Shown here in pieces: positions 13,501 to 22,900 of a stretch of 64,000 nucleotides of DNA. Each line of letters starts with the position of its first letter. Position 1 is the stretch's first letter. Below the pieces are notes generated by a model. It was not told where the DNA came from and made no database searches. It was given only the letters and a program-made list of their open reading frames with translations. Source of the stretch: Salminus brasiliensis (taxonomy: Eukaryota; Chordata; Actinopteri; Characiformes; Bryconidae); the NCBI RefSeq assembly GCF_030463535.1, contig NC_132896.1, forward strand, positions 19,635,709 through 19,699,708, in the 5' to 3' direction. A program made the position numbers and the translations under genes.

Positions 13501-15239
13501 GTATTCATATTATAGTAATATATAGAATCATAAACCTTGTATACGAATCAGGTTGCCAACATACAGCCCTTATAATCTCATCCCTTGATGGAAAGCAGAG
13601 CCCCAGGGTGCACTACATGTGAAGCACTAAATATGCAAGCAAGGTATTCTGCACCCAGCCTCAAACTGCAGCCTCTCCTAGTCTCACCACATCGATAAGG
13701 ACAGCCAGGCGGTCGTTGAGGGCAGCAATTGTGGAGCGCTCCTGGGCAAATCGCACCACACCCTCCCTGTTTAGAGCATGAGCTGCTGGGAAGTCCGGCT
13801 CGGAACACTCTGCCATCGACACTCCACCCCTACCAAACACACCATTATCATTTTATGAGCCGTAACTTGTTTGTTTTCAAACCATAGGCAAATACAGCAT
13901 AAGAGCAGGCGTGAAAGCACCTGTACAGTGAAGGAGAAGAACCATTTAAGGAACCTGGCAATCTAACACTGTTACTGACAAGTATATTTACCAGTCAAAT
14001 AAGAGTCACCATTGAGATCCTACTTTAATGCATATGCACATACAACGCATCACACTAAACAGGAATGGCTTAACAGTCATGTTAAAGTGCTATTTATCAC
14101 ATTTATTTGCATGGCCCTTTAGTCTAGAGCAGCGGCGCTGACCTAGCTACTGGTTCTAGAGGCCCACTGTCCAGCACATTTCAGTGCTTTCCCAGCTTCT
14201 AGCATGCCTGGCACTACTACTTACTAAATTAACTCATTAACAGGTTCTTACGGAGTTAAAGGGAGGGGGTGTTAAAGCAGGGGAAACACAAAACTGTGCA
14301 GACAGTGGGCCTCCAGGATGAGAATTGGTAGACCACTGGTCTAGAGCAGAGATTCCCTGCTGTGGGTACCATCCTAGAGTACTCAGTCCTGCTCATTTTA
14401 GTGTTCTCCGCTGTAACTGAGGAAATGGGTTTTATTTAACTGATCATCTGACGGCATGTTCGAGCAATGGAACAGTGGAATCAGTCTCGCAAACTGGTTC
14501 TGGTTTAGAGAAAGTCCAAATACACAGACAGTGCTTCTCCAAGGCTGTTCTCTAGCATTTGTCTAGCCTAATCTGTGGCATTCTGCTCATAGGAAATGGG
14601 CTTGGAAGAGACACCGGTCTATCACCTTCTATTACAACGCTGCAGTCACACAAAAACCTTGTATTTCCCTTGACTTTTGTAATCTGTCAGTTTTTGACAT
14701 AAGGTGAATTTGTCAGCTGTCAATCTTGTTCGTCTTTTCTTCAACTTATAAAAAAGAAATCTGATCCATAATCACTTATCGCATATTACATATGGTCTCG
14801 GTCACGCTAAGACCTTGCAGCCATTTTTTACTTTTTGACATCATGTGGATCTGGCCGTTTTTAACGATGTCAAAATTTCACAAAGAATGGTACAATAGAA
14901 ATGATACACAGTGACATGGAATAGAAAATTATTTTACGCTGAGGTCTATTGAAAGAATTTTAACTAAGAGTCTGGAAACTAGGCACAGTAGCAACACCTC
15001 TCCCATCACATGCCGCTTACAGTCTTAATATGAGAAGGATTTGCCTCATGACCATAATCATGCCCTCCTCATACCTGACTCTTAGGAATGCAGCAGTGCA
15101 ACACATCACATTGTGTGGAAACTGACCTGGCAGAAGAGCGGAGAAGCTGGGCTCCACAGCGCTGACTGACCGCTGCGGCCTGGCTCCACTGCTGCTTCTC
15201 AAACAACTTGCGGTACGATGAAACTCTCAGCATTGCCAT
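1868..15239 (-). CDS. divergent intermediate-filament protein gene, 5' part (7 exons, 3' end beyond the window)
   Basis: Seven exons on the minus strand join in frame: 15239-15127, 13829-13688, 13224-13066, 9760-9641, 7422-7327, 4200-4063 and 2014-1868, giving 305 codons with no stop. The head begins [13 protein letters not shown], and SSYRK-F resembles the SSYRR motif of type III filament heads. Residues about 71-97 give a coil 1A signature ([11 protein letters not shown] then [12 protein letters not shown]), the counterpart of LNDRFA.YI..VR.LE..N. Exon 5 ([16 protein letters not shown]) fits the end of coil 1B, and exon 6 ([21 protein letters not shown], split here: [21 protein letters not shown]) fits the start of coil 2. 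The coil 2 end and tail are not in view. I could not place it with vimentin, desmin, keratin, IFFO, syncoilin or filensin sequences I know. It would form or modify cytoplasmic filaments; that role is inferred from the fold alone. It follows ocrl, 4.6 kb downstream, on the same strand. Confidence 0.75.
2690..3195. repeat. dispersed DNA-transposon-like repeat, copy 1
   Basis: This intronic stretch begins near AAAAATATTGGGACACC and ends near AAATATTTGGACATC. Its last 120 bases (from about 3070) recur in inverted orientation at 45,360-45,480, sharing the block around GCAACTTAAAGTAGCTGAAT. No coding potential is visible, so a non-autonomous element is the likely explanation. Confidence 0.55.
4063..4200 (-). 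CDS. intermediate-filament gene, exon 6 (linker and coil 2A start)
   Basis: 46 codons, acceptor GTCCACAG, donor GTACGT. It contains [18 protein letters not shown], matching the DLTAALRDIR.QYE.LA block at the start of coil 2 in filament proteins. Confidence 0.8.
4650..4900. repeat. polypurine tract in intron 6 of the filament gene
   Basis: The plus strand is mostly A and G over about 250 bases (runs such as GAGAGAGAGAAAGAGAGACA). Open frames reported in it on either strand are low-complexity and not genes. Confidence 0.6.
5135..6130. repeat. intronic dispersed repeats ('CTCCAAAATGGAGA' and 'AGAAGAACC' families)
   Basis: CTTGCATCTCCAAAATGGAG at about 5,146 and ATTGGTCCATTCATTATGAA at about 5,960 belong to a family with other copies near 6,975, 14,650, 26,140, 27,590-27,680 and 54,340. 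The stretch at 5,436-5,520 (GATGCCAC, AGAAGAACC, GGTTCC) belongs to another, also seen at 7,171-7,265. Confidence 0.5.
6538..6930. repeat. truncated copy of the hAT-like element at 12,132-12,839
   Basis: It shares blocks such as GATTTAGTTCAGTAGAGACTTTT, cut here to GATTTAGTTCAGTAGAGACT, and AGTGGTACACACTCTGGACT, with the element at 12.1-12.8 kb in the same order and orientation. A (GT)n tract at 6,678-6,708 has expanded inside it. The terminal repeats were not found, so the copy is internal or truncated. Confidence 0.55.
7327..7422 (-). CDS. intermediate-filament gene, exon 5 (end of coil 1B)
   Basis: 32 codons, phase 0 at both ends, acceptor CCCTGCAG and donor [26 protein letters not shown] aligns with the DVD.ASLARLDLE stretch that closes coil 1B in type III proteins. 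Confidence 0.8.
7461..7499. repeat. (CA)n microsatellite
   Basis: About 19 CA units just upstream (in gene sense) of exon 5 of the filament gene, within 50 bases of its acceptor. Length variation here is likely. Confidence 0.9.
9641..9760 (-). CDS. intermediate-filament gene, exon 4 (coil 1B)
   Basis: 40 codons of strongly heptad-like sequence, with [19 protein letters not shown] in the middle. The donor is probably GTAATG at 9640; a GTGGTA three bases earlier would drop one codon and keep the frame. Confidence 0.78.
10492..12041 (-). mobile_element. Tc1/mariner element, full-length but inactive
   Basis: Long terminal inverted repeats frame the element. The left arm (CAGTCACCAATTGTGCAAGT at 10,503) and right arm (its reverse complement, ending near 12,020) match over about 190 bases, with the inner edge at TTATTTGCAAATAA. 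The transposase lies on the minus strand between them. Outer ends are set at the TA nearest each arm and may be off by a few bases. It sits in intron 3 of the filament gene. Confidence 0.85.
10575..11696 (-). pseudogene. Tc1-type transposase pseudogene
   Basis: The N-terminal part starts at 11,696 ([20 protein letters not shown]), with a paired-like helix-turn-helix ([18 protein letters not shown]) and the first catalytic Asp (WSDETTVEL). The C-terminal part supplies the second Asp ([10 protein letters not shown]) and the Glu ([11 protein letters not shown]), a DD34E-type triad. The frame shifts near 11,210 (after [12 protein letters not shown]), and again near 11,090 (between VRVH and KRMNGAM). 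A working copy would be about 340 aa. All three catalytic residues remain, but the breaks make it non-functional. Confidence 0.88.
12132..12839. mobile_element. hAT-like non-autonomous DNA element
   Basis: It opens TAGGGATGTCC and closes with a block whose reverse complement is TGGGAATGTCC, imperfect 11-bp terminal inverted repeats. Flanking 8-mers ATTTCTAT (12,124-12,131) and ATGTCTAT (12,840-12,847) match at 7 of 8 positions, as expected of a hAT target duplication. No transposase is present. It lies 90 bases from the Tc1 element. Confidence 0.68.
13066..13224 (-). CDS. intermediate-filament gene, exon 3 (coil 1A to linker and start of 1B)
   Basis: 53 codons, phase 0 at both ends. It begins [20 protein letters not shown] (coiled coil), passes a Ser/Thr-rich linker and ends [11 protein letters not shown] before a GTACAG donor. 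Confidence 0.8.
13688..13829 (-). CDS. intermediate-filament gene, exon 2 (end of head, start of coil 1A)
   Basis: The acceptor TTTGGTAG precedes it and a GTGAGAC donor follows. It encodes the run ending [12 protein letters not shown], the start of the conserved rod. It joins exon 1 in frame (AG+G = Arg) and ends in phase 0. Confidence 0.8.
14100..14950. repeat. cluster of dispersed repeat fragments in intron 1 of the filament gene
   Basis: Stretches of the type GGGTACC..CTAGAGTACTCAGTCCTG (14,130-14,430) resemble small fish repeats seen again at 22,500 and 55,430. ACAAAAACCTTGTATTTCCC (14,651) belongs to the CTCCAAAATGG family. Assigned by eye, so the boundaries are approximate. Confidence 0.35.
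15127..15239 (-). CDS. intermediate-filament gene, exon 1 (start codon, head)
   Basis: ATG at 15239-15237 opens [19 protein letters not shown] second ATG two codons later could also serve. The exon ends at a GTCAGT donor (15126 downward) in phase 2. The upstream ATG is taken because it opens the same frame and lies close after a stretch with no longer frame. Confidence 0.7.
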
Positions 15240-16836
15240 GGCTGCTCAAGAACTGTCCAACAGCAGGCAAAGGGGTGGCAGCGGCTTCAACCCAGGACCT
15301 TTATACACTGCAGGGCTGAGAATGTCACACACATACGAAGGATCTCTCACTGAGCAATGGACAGACTAACTATAGGAACGATGTCAGCAGTAAAACGCTT
15401 CGCGTAGATCAGAAACAACACAGTCATGGCCAATTCAATACAGGAAAACAGACAACGTGATGTCAGACTCCAGAATTTGATGGTATTGAATTTAATCCAT
15501 TCTTTCCTCTAGCAATAAAATGTTTTCTGTGTCACTGGCTGCAGCACAAGGTCAAAGTATCCTCCCCTGTGCCAACCAGTTGGAAAGGTGTTCTTTTTCT
15601 AGTTTCTACAGGTCCGGGGTCAGGCTTGTTTAAAAGTTCCTTAGGCTTGGCTTGATGCTAAATACTGTGGACATTAAGACATTAGGGAATTTTTGATAAC
15701 CGCAGATTCTCTTCCTGACCTGAGCAACCATTGGGAACATCCACAATGTCTCACAGAAACATGGAAATATGAATTGGCATCTTTTACAGACTAATGCAAA
15801 TGAAATCCCAAACCCAAAGAAAGGACTTTATATTTTTATTTCCATTAAATAAGTTAAAAGTACCAAAAAAAGGAGAAAAATGACAGATGTGCAAGGATTC
15901 AGTTGCATATTGTACCATTACTGTAGGACAACTCATAGCACAATGAGACATAAAAACACACAAAAACAAACAAAAATAAGGTACAAGTGAGTAATGCTTC
16001 AATTAAAATCTCCCAGAGATTGCGTGGAGTGGGACTGGTAGCCTCACGGAACCAAAAACTTTGTGCGAATGAGAAGTCCGTCTGGAATCTCAGCTCCACC
16101 GGCTCTCGAACAATGGCGCTCATTCCTTCCAGAGACGTCATCCACTGGCAATGCTGAGCAAGTGCTTTAAGCTTTGAGTAAAGCAGCAGTCTAGAGCCAG
16201 GCCCTTTTCAGGAATCTACTTATGGCCTCAGCCTTGGAGGAAGTTACAAAACAAGCAGGCTGGCTCAGCGGGTGACTAAACCTAGCCGCAGACCGAGGCC
16301 TGCGAGGACGCCAGACATGGCTAATTGGTCAGGCAGAGCAGAGAACAGCAGGGCTGAGCTTGAGGCAGTTTTAAAGTGGGCGAGTGGGAGAGCAGTAGTG
16401 TCCAGTGGCAGAAGGCTGTGGATTTCGAACACTAACAGGATGCCATGTTGAGAGCTTTCAAGGCGAAAAGAGCGCATACTAAACTTAAACTCGAGGATGT
16501 GCTGAGTCCTTTTCTCATCTTTTTTTCCATGCTATTTTCAGCATGTCTGCCAAAACAAACATGGGGCTTTAAGAATTCATGCCAGCCAGTCAGGGACAGA
16601 CACTAGCAGCTTGTCTGATAACATCAGCCACGCGTTTCTAGTACTCGTCTGAACATTCTCAGCTCTCTGTACAAATACTACTGTTCATTTTCTGACGTGA
16701 TTAAACGTCAAACAGGTTTCACTACCCCTCATTGGATGTTTATCAGAGCACAGTGGCTTCCAACGTCCCATAAGTCCCAAAGTTACATTGTGAGTAAGAG
16801 AATAGCCTAAAATACAATCACCCACTTACAGCCACG

Positions 16837-16879
16837 CCAAAAAAGAAAGAAAGAAAGAAAGAAAGAAAAAGAAAAAAAA
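16837..16879. repeat. (GAAA)n microsatellite
   Basis: Tetranucleotide run AAAGAAAGAAAGAAAGAAAG followed by an A-rich tail. Confidence 0.85.
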
Positions 16880-17181
16880 CCCCAAGAGATAACATAATAG
16901 CAGTAACACAGACTCCTGACTGAAACAGTGATGCACAAACTGTAGAGAGCAATGTAAAATGGGGAATTCCAACTTTTTTCACCTTCCTAACGTATCTGGC
17001 CTTTGGTCAATAAAAGCCGGATTTGGTTTAGGCCAATGACATCATGTGTTCTTTGTCAACGGTCAAGGCGTTTTGTAAGTCGCACACTACATTGCATTTT
17101 TACAACATGTTTAAAAAGACCTACTACAGACTGGACTACAGAAACAGAGCTTCCTTGAAGGGACAGCTTCTGTTGATTAGT

Positions 17182-17184
<3 letters not shown>

Positions 17185-17275
<91 letters not shown>
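17185..17275. repeat. (TA)n microsatellite
   Basis: About 45 uninterrupted TA units, self-complementary and able to extrude as a hairpin. The translated 'YIYIYI' frame across it is not a gene. Confidence 0.95.
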
Positions 17276-17280
<5 letters not shown>

Positions 17281-19264
17281 AATGTTCAGGCAGAGCACCA
17301 TTCTGTACTATTAAAGAAACAGTCTGGCAAGAAAAATTGAATTAACCTGCTCTGTGACTTAACCCTGACTCAATCCCAAAACATTTGATGCTTTATTATC
17401 ATTTGCTGTTTGCTTCTTTTGTTTACAATGGGAGACGCTAGGCTAACAATGCTAGGAAACACTGGCCGTGGACTGTCACCAAACTCATTTCAGGAAATAC
17501 GTGCCCAACTCTTCATTTACCAGCTTCAAAAATTATTCAAAAAGCTATGTAGACAAGCTGTTAAATAAAAATAAATAAAAACATAAAATGATTACCACAT
17601 TTAGTAAAGCATGGTTAGACTTCATTTAACAAGTAATCTAAAACCAGAACTACATAATCACCATTATTATTATTACCACTAAATTAATTCCAGCTTTACT
17701 ATTAAGCTTTCAAATTGGAGGACGATACGCAAAACAATGTGGTTAAAAGTGGTTCTGGTTCCTCAAAATGAAGCAGCTCATTGTTGTCTTTACAGACAGG
17801 TTTTGTCTCAACCACACTGATTTGCCTGCACCAAACTAATGAAGATCTAAATGCATGAGATGGATTTGGCCACGTATTTACAGAGATGAGACTGTCTAAA
17901 GCCTAAAGCCTGGTTCTCATTAGCCTAGCATCTCCTGTTCCTAAATAAAGACGCAAACTTCCGATACCCGTCACGGTTTGCCGTGTTTGCTGATAATCCG
18001 ATCATTCCATGTTAATTTGATTTTCGGCCTTTAGACTGTTCCTTTAAGGGTACTAAAGAGGGGGAAAAACTGGAATTCCCCTTAAGGGGTATGTGAGTGA
18101 GCACTGTGTGTACAGCCATCATGACACACATAATTGCACACATGGTATAGTAATGCTTACACAAAAGACAGGGGACACGTTACATGTCAACATTAATACA
18201 CGAGACATTATATTAAAATCTCCAGTAGGTACAGGACTACACATTTACATCAGGTAAGAGATCAGTGAGGTATGACACTTCCTGCAAAAGAGAAAGGTTA
18301 AAGAAGGTTACGGAGTAAACCACTGGAAACATGATGAGCTTAGTTCACTGAAATGCACACACACCCCACAGTATTCTGAATTGTAGAGATTTAGGTTTTG
18401 ACAAAGGCTCACTGTCACCATGTTTTAAAGTAACACTCCAGTGTTTTTTTTCAACAGCATCTCTCTCTCTGCCTCTTCTGTAGCGTTCATTAGATTACCA
18501 CAGACAGAAACTATGAAAGCCCATTGGCTTCCGCTAAACATGGGATTTGAGTCAATGTGTTTCTGTTAGTTTAGAATGGAAACACGTCAAATTGTGGTCG
18601 GTGGTGATCGAATGTGTGTTACAGATGCAGTAGCTCGAGATAAGACTGAAACACACTGGGCTCCTCTAACAGCATTTTTTTTCTGTACTGGTTAGAAGAC
18701 TACATAGGATTTTACCAGCTAAACAGGATTTCACCAGCTAAACAGGCTAAACCAGCACAAACGCTCTAGTGTCACCTTGGATCTGAAAGCAAATTCCAAT
18801 GTATATTATGGAGGAGGAGATCTTACTGAGCTCTGAGGAGATCCCAATGCAGAAACAAAAATTACAGATTAGGAAGAACAAAAATATATAAATAAACAGT
18901 TTTTACACTACAACAGACACCACCATTACTCAGGAACACGGTCACAGAAAGCAAGCCTCCAAAAGATAATCGATTGTCTAAGTCACCTTTCAAGAAAACA
19001 CCACCCCTACCCACTAAAGTCACACCAAGCGGGACAGTCTTTCTGCAGTTACAGGGTCATCTCCCACACTGCTCGTGCCTGGAGAAGGAATGAAAGGTGC
19101 CTCAAGCTATGACTGTTCAGTTGGAGAAAGCATTCAGAAAGAACGCTGCAGTCTTTTCACCGCTCTTATTTAGTGTACAAGTCATCTGAATCTGTGTACA
19201 GATGTGAAAACACACAAACATACATATTTTATAGTTGTGTGTGTATAATATATAGATATATATA

Positions 19265-19267
<3 letters not shown>

Positions 19268-19335
<68 letters not shown>
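19268..19335. repeat. (CA)n microsatellite
   Basis: About 34 CA units within the presumed ocrl 3' UTR (GU-rich in the transcript). Confidence 0.95.
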
Positions 19336-19647
19336 AGGTGAACAGTTTTTGGTTTTGGCATCGAAACATCCCACCAGAGGTCAAAAAGGCCAGACTAAGG
19401 TCATCAAGGCCAGACTAAGTATTGAGCCACTGAAGCTCTCAGAGCCACACCAGTCCAAGCTACAATGGCGTGATTTCAGCAATAAGGAGGCCTCCAAGAG
19501 ATGAACAGCACACCAGAGCCAACAAGCAGTGTCTGTGCAAAAAGAGGCTCAATTCAGTCATTCAGACAATTCATCTTTCCATCCCATGAGCCATCGTAGT
19601 GTGGGGTGGGTCCAATGATGTCTAGTGGATTATGCCATTCATTCACG

Positions 19648-19649
<2 letters not shown>

Positions 19650-19721
<72 letters not shown>
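19650..19721. repeat. (CA)n microsatellite
   Basis: About 36 CA units, 77 bases past the ocrl stop codon, so probably transcribed as a (GU)n tract in the 3' UTR. Confidence 0.95.
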
Positions 19722-19722
<1 letters not shown>

Positions 19723-19797
19723 CTAAACTCTCTTGCGTCACCAGGTCACCACTGGATGGACATATGAACGTATGACCTATGATCTCTGAATGGCTCC

Positions 19798-19922
19798 TCA
19801 GTCCTCATCACTGCCCATGAGAAATCCTAAGATGAAGTCATTGGCTCTCTGCCGCTCGTTTGGTGTCTGCCTGCCACTAAGGTTTGGTGGTGGCCGGATC
19901 AGAAGGCTTGCGAAGAGGGTAG
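19798..19922 (-). CDS. ocrl: ocrl exon 23 (C-terminus, stop)
   Basis: Encodes [20 protein letters not shown] and ends [11 protein letters not shown] then TGA. Human OCRL ends LLGFLLGSEED. The lack of a CAAX motif separates it from INPP5B. Confidence 0.96.
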
Positions 19923-22900
19923 CTGAATGAGGATACAAAATGAAAGACTAAATTGAGACAACTTTAACAAAACAAAACAAAAAAACAATTATGATAGCAG
20001 TGCAGTACGTTAGTGCAGGTAAGCGAGAGTGAGATAGTGACGGACCTAGAAGATTGGCAGTGAGGTTGTTGTCAATCGAGTGCTTGAGCAGTTCTCTCAG
20101 GAAAGCCATCAAGTAGCGGAACACATTGCGGTGAGCTCGAGGGAGCTGAGATATTAACTGTTAAAAACAGAAATAGAAACAATAACCATCATTTTATTGC
20201 CCAAAATTAATAATATAAAATTAGTGGATACATTTTAAAACACCCTAAAATTCGATCAATAATTCATGCTTGATAAGATTCATTTCTAGCAACAACAATA
20301 TATAAATGTAACAGGTGCATCCCTGAACCATGACCCTGCTTTAACTTTTGGTTAACTATGTTAGGAATGAACAGTTTAGGCAGAAACAAAATAAGCTTGT
20401 GTTTATCAGCCAATTAGCGGTAAACCATAGACTGAACTGCTAAATGCTGAACAGGGCTATGGAGAGTACAATGGTGCCAATTATGCTAGCGATAGCATTG
20501 CAGACTAATAACTTTGGTCAACACACCACAGACTATATTCAATTCTGTCTTTCCATCACAGAAACACCAGTCACAAGACTTTACTTGTTCAGAAGCAAGC
20601 CTTTGCCTTTATACACCCGATTTGTCAGTGGAACACAAGTAGCTATTTCAGCCTGCATGCTAAAAAACGAGAGCAAGATCTACCTAACAGCTTAACGTTC
20701 AACATCCAACTGTCATGCCCTTAAATATGGGTCTTTACCACATCAACCTTCATTTGTGGAGTATTTCGCCAAAATCAAACATGTGCCATTAGCTTTTAGA
20801 AGCTATTGCTACTGTGACATTTAGCCAGTTAGCCTCTCTAAAATCCTATTTGTTTGTTATTGACAGTTAGATATTAGATATTAGACATTAGATAAATATA
20901 GAATATAAAAGTTTGACAACTGCAATCGCAATTCTACTACTATATTCGAGCAAAATTAAAGCTCTGAACATTCAACCTGCTAGCTAATTTCCTGTTGCCC
21001 AGTCATAATCCTCTTATTAGCATATTATACTTATAGACTTATTAATGTTTATTTGTTTGTTATTAATGTTTATTTGTTTTTTACCAAAGTACACTGATTT
21101 ACAGTCAATCACTAAGTTACATATTAATAATGAACCACTCTAGAGGTTTTCCCCATTTAGAACCATGGTTCTGAGTGCAGGGAGCAGTTGGACCTGTGAG
21201 ATGTGCCGTTTGTGTGTGTACCTGTTTACAGAGGCGGCTGTCGTGTGAGCATTCGAGACACCGGTGATAGAGCTCATAACACACCACTGGCTCAGGCAGA
21301 GCCTCCAAGAAGATCAACAGCGCCTCAGCCACTGAGTGGTTACAGCCAGCTGACACAGACAGTTAGGGACCACACACACAAACCAAACACCCAATCCAGC
21401 AATCCAGCTGACGAATTGCCATGGAGACATTTAGCACAACCCAAGAATGTAGGACAAATTGGACAGAGAGGACATGCATGCTAATGTGCAAAGACAGGCT
21501 GAGTGAAAGAGTAAAGCAGGCAAGAGAAAAAGAAAGGGAGCAAGGCGGAGGGTGCGAGCCCCATTACAGTAGGATAGAATAAGCTCTAAGGCTCTTTGCC
21601 AAAAACACTCAGTCTAAGAGGAGCCAGGTTACAGAGTGCGGAGTTAAATTATGTGGGAGAGTACAGCTTAGGCAGAGCACTTAGGAGGAGCGCACTCATT
21701 CAATAAGCTGGCAGAGACTGGCATTGTATTTCAACAAGAAGAAAAACACGTCACTGCAGATGCTTGTCCTATAACATGGCAACATGCAGTGCAGTGGACA
21801 TTCAGGGATCTACAGGGAAAGATTTAATTCAACATACAACCTCCACAATTTAATGTATGCGACACAGCAGTTCTGTAATGGTATAGTATTGATCGGTAGG
21901 TGAAAGGATACGGATAGAGTCGGGAATACTAGTGTCCAAGCAGTCAATGATACTCTGCAACTCGTCTTGCAGGCCAGGGGTCTGGAAAAGCTCCTCCTAG
22001 ACAGAAATTATTCATCATCCTGGAGTTTAATCCAAAAAAATCATCCAAAGTCAATCAATGGATGGTAAAACGTTTACCTGCTGACACGCCTTGGTGAAAA
22101 GATGGTTAACCAGCAGCCAGATCTCCTTGGGGATTTTCAAGGGTTTGTCTTCTGTGTTAGTGCTGTCCAACAGGAAGTTCATCCGGGACTTTTCCTGAAC
22201 AATGCATAAACGTTAATTACGTTAAAATTAAGCAAACATGATCAGATTTTTATCAGATTTATTTTTTACTTTAGTTAATACATGATTCAAGGGGTGGGGT
22301 GTATTTCATACATCAGAGATTAGAGGTTAAGAGAGTCACACATTATTTACAGGGATAAGTGGCACTGGAGGAGGGCCATTTTGTACAAGACCTATCACAT
22401 TCCTTTAGACACTGTAACCGGATCCAGGCAAACTCTGAAACAAGGCCAAAAATAAGCCCTGGGAATGAGATCGCTCTCTCTCTCACACACACATTCTCAA
22501 GCAGGGGTGCCTAATCCTGGCTCCGGGGATCTACTACCCTGGAGAGTTCAGATTCAACATACTTGCCTGTAATATTTAGATGTCCCTTCCTTAACTGATC
22601 AGGTGTCAGATTAGGATTGGAGCTAAACCAAGAACTCTACAGGATAGTAGATATTCGGGAACAGGACTGGATACCCCCTGAGCTAGACAGACACTTAAAC
22701 AGAGAAAAGCGATGGTCCACAGATTCTCATGTTGATTCAGGGAGGTTCATGCTGTTGTAAGAAGCGTGGCATCAAGCTTTTTATTCTGTGGGACTAACAG
22801 TATCTGACCTGTTCCAACAAAACACCTCTGCAACCTCTGTAAACTCAGGAATACTAAAGCCTGAATTACAAACTCCATGATTTATTAGACCAGTTCTATG

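Larger units (their letters stand above)
15240..19797. other. intergenic: ocrl 3' UTR, microsatellites and filament-gene promoter
   Basis: No gene is visible on either strand. The part next to 19,797 should hold the ocrl 3' UTR. The first AATAAA on the minus strand that I see is at 17,392-17,397, about 2.4 kb past the stop, a plausible but unproven poly(A) signal. The filament gene's promoter would lie just right of 15,240. Contents include (GAAA)n near 16,840, (TA)n at 17,185-17,275 and two long (CA)n tracts. Confidence 0.45.

Noticed and set aside
1868-15239. Syncoilin, IFFO or filensin as the identity of the filament gene
   Set aside because: The sequences of these proteins as I know them do not align with exons 3-7 beyond general rod features.
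17044-17340. Frame with long Ile-Tyr repeat
   Set aside because: Pure translation of the (TA)n microsatellite.
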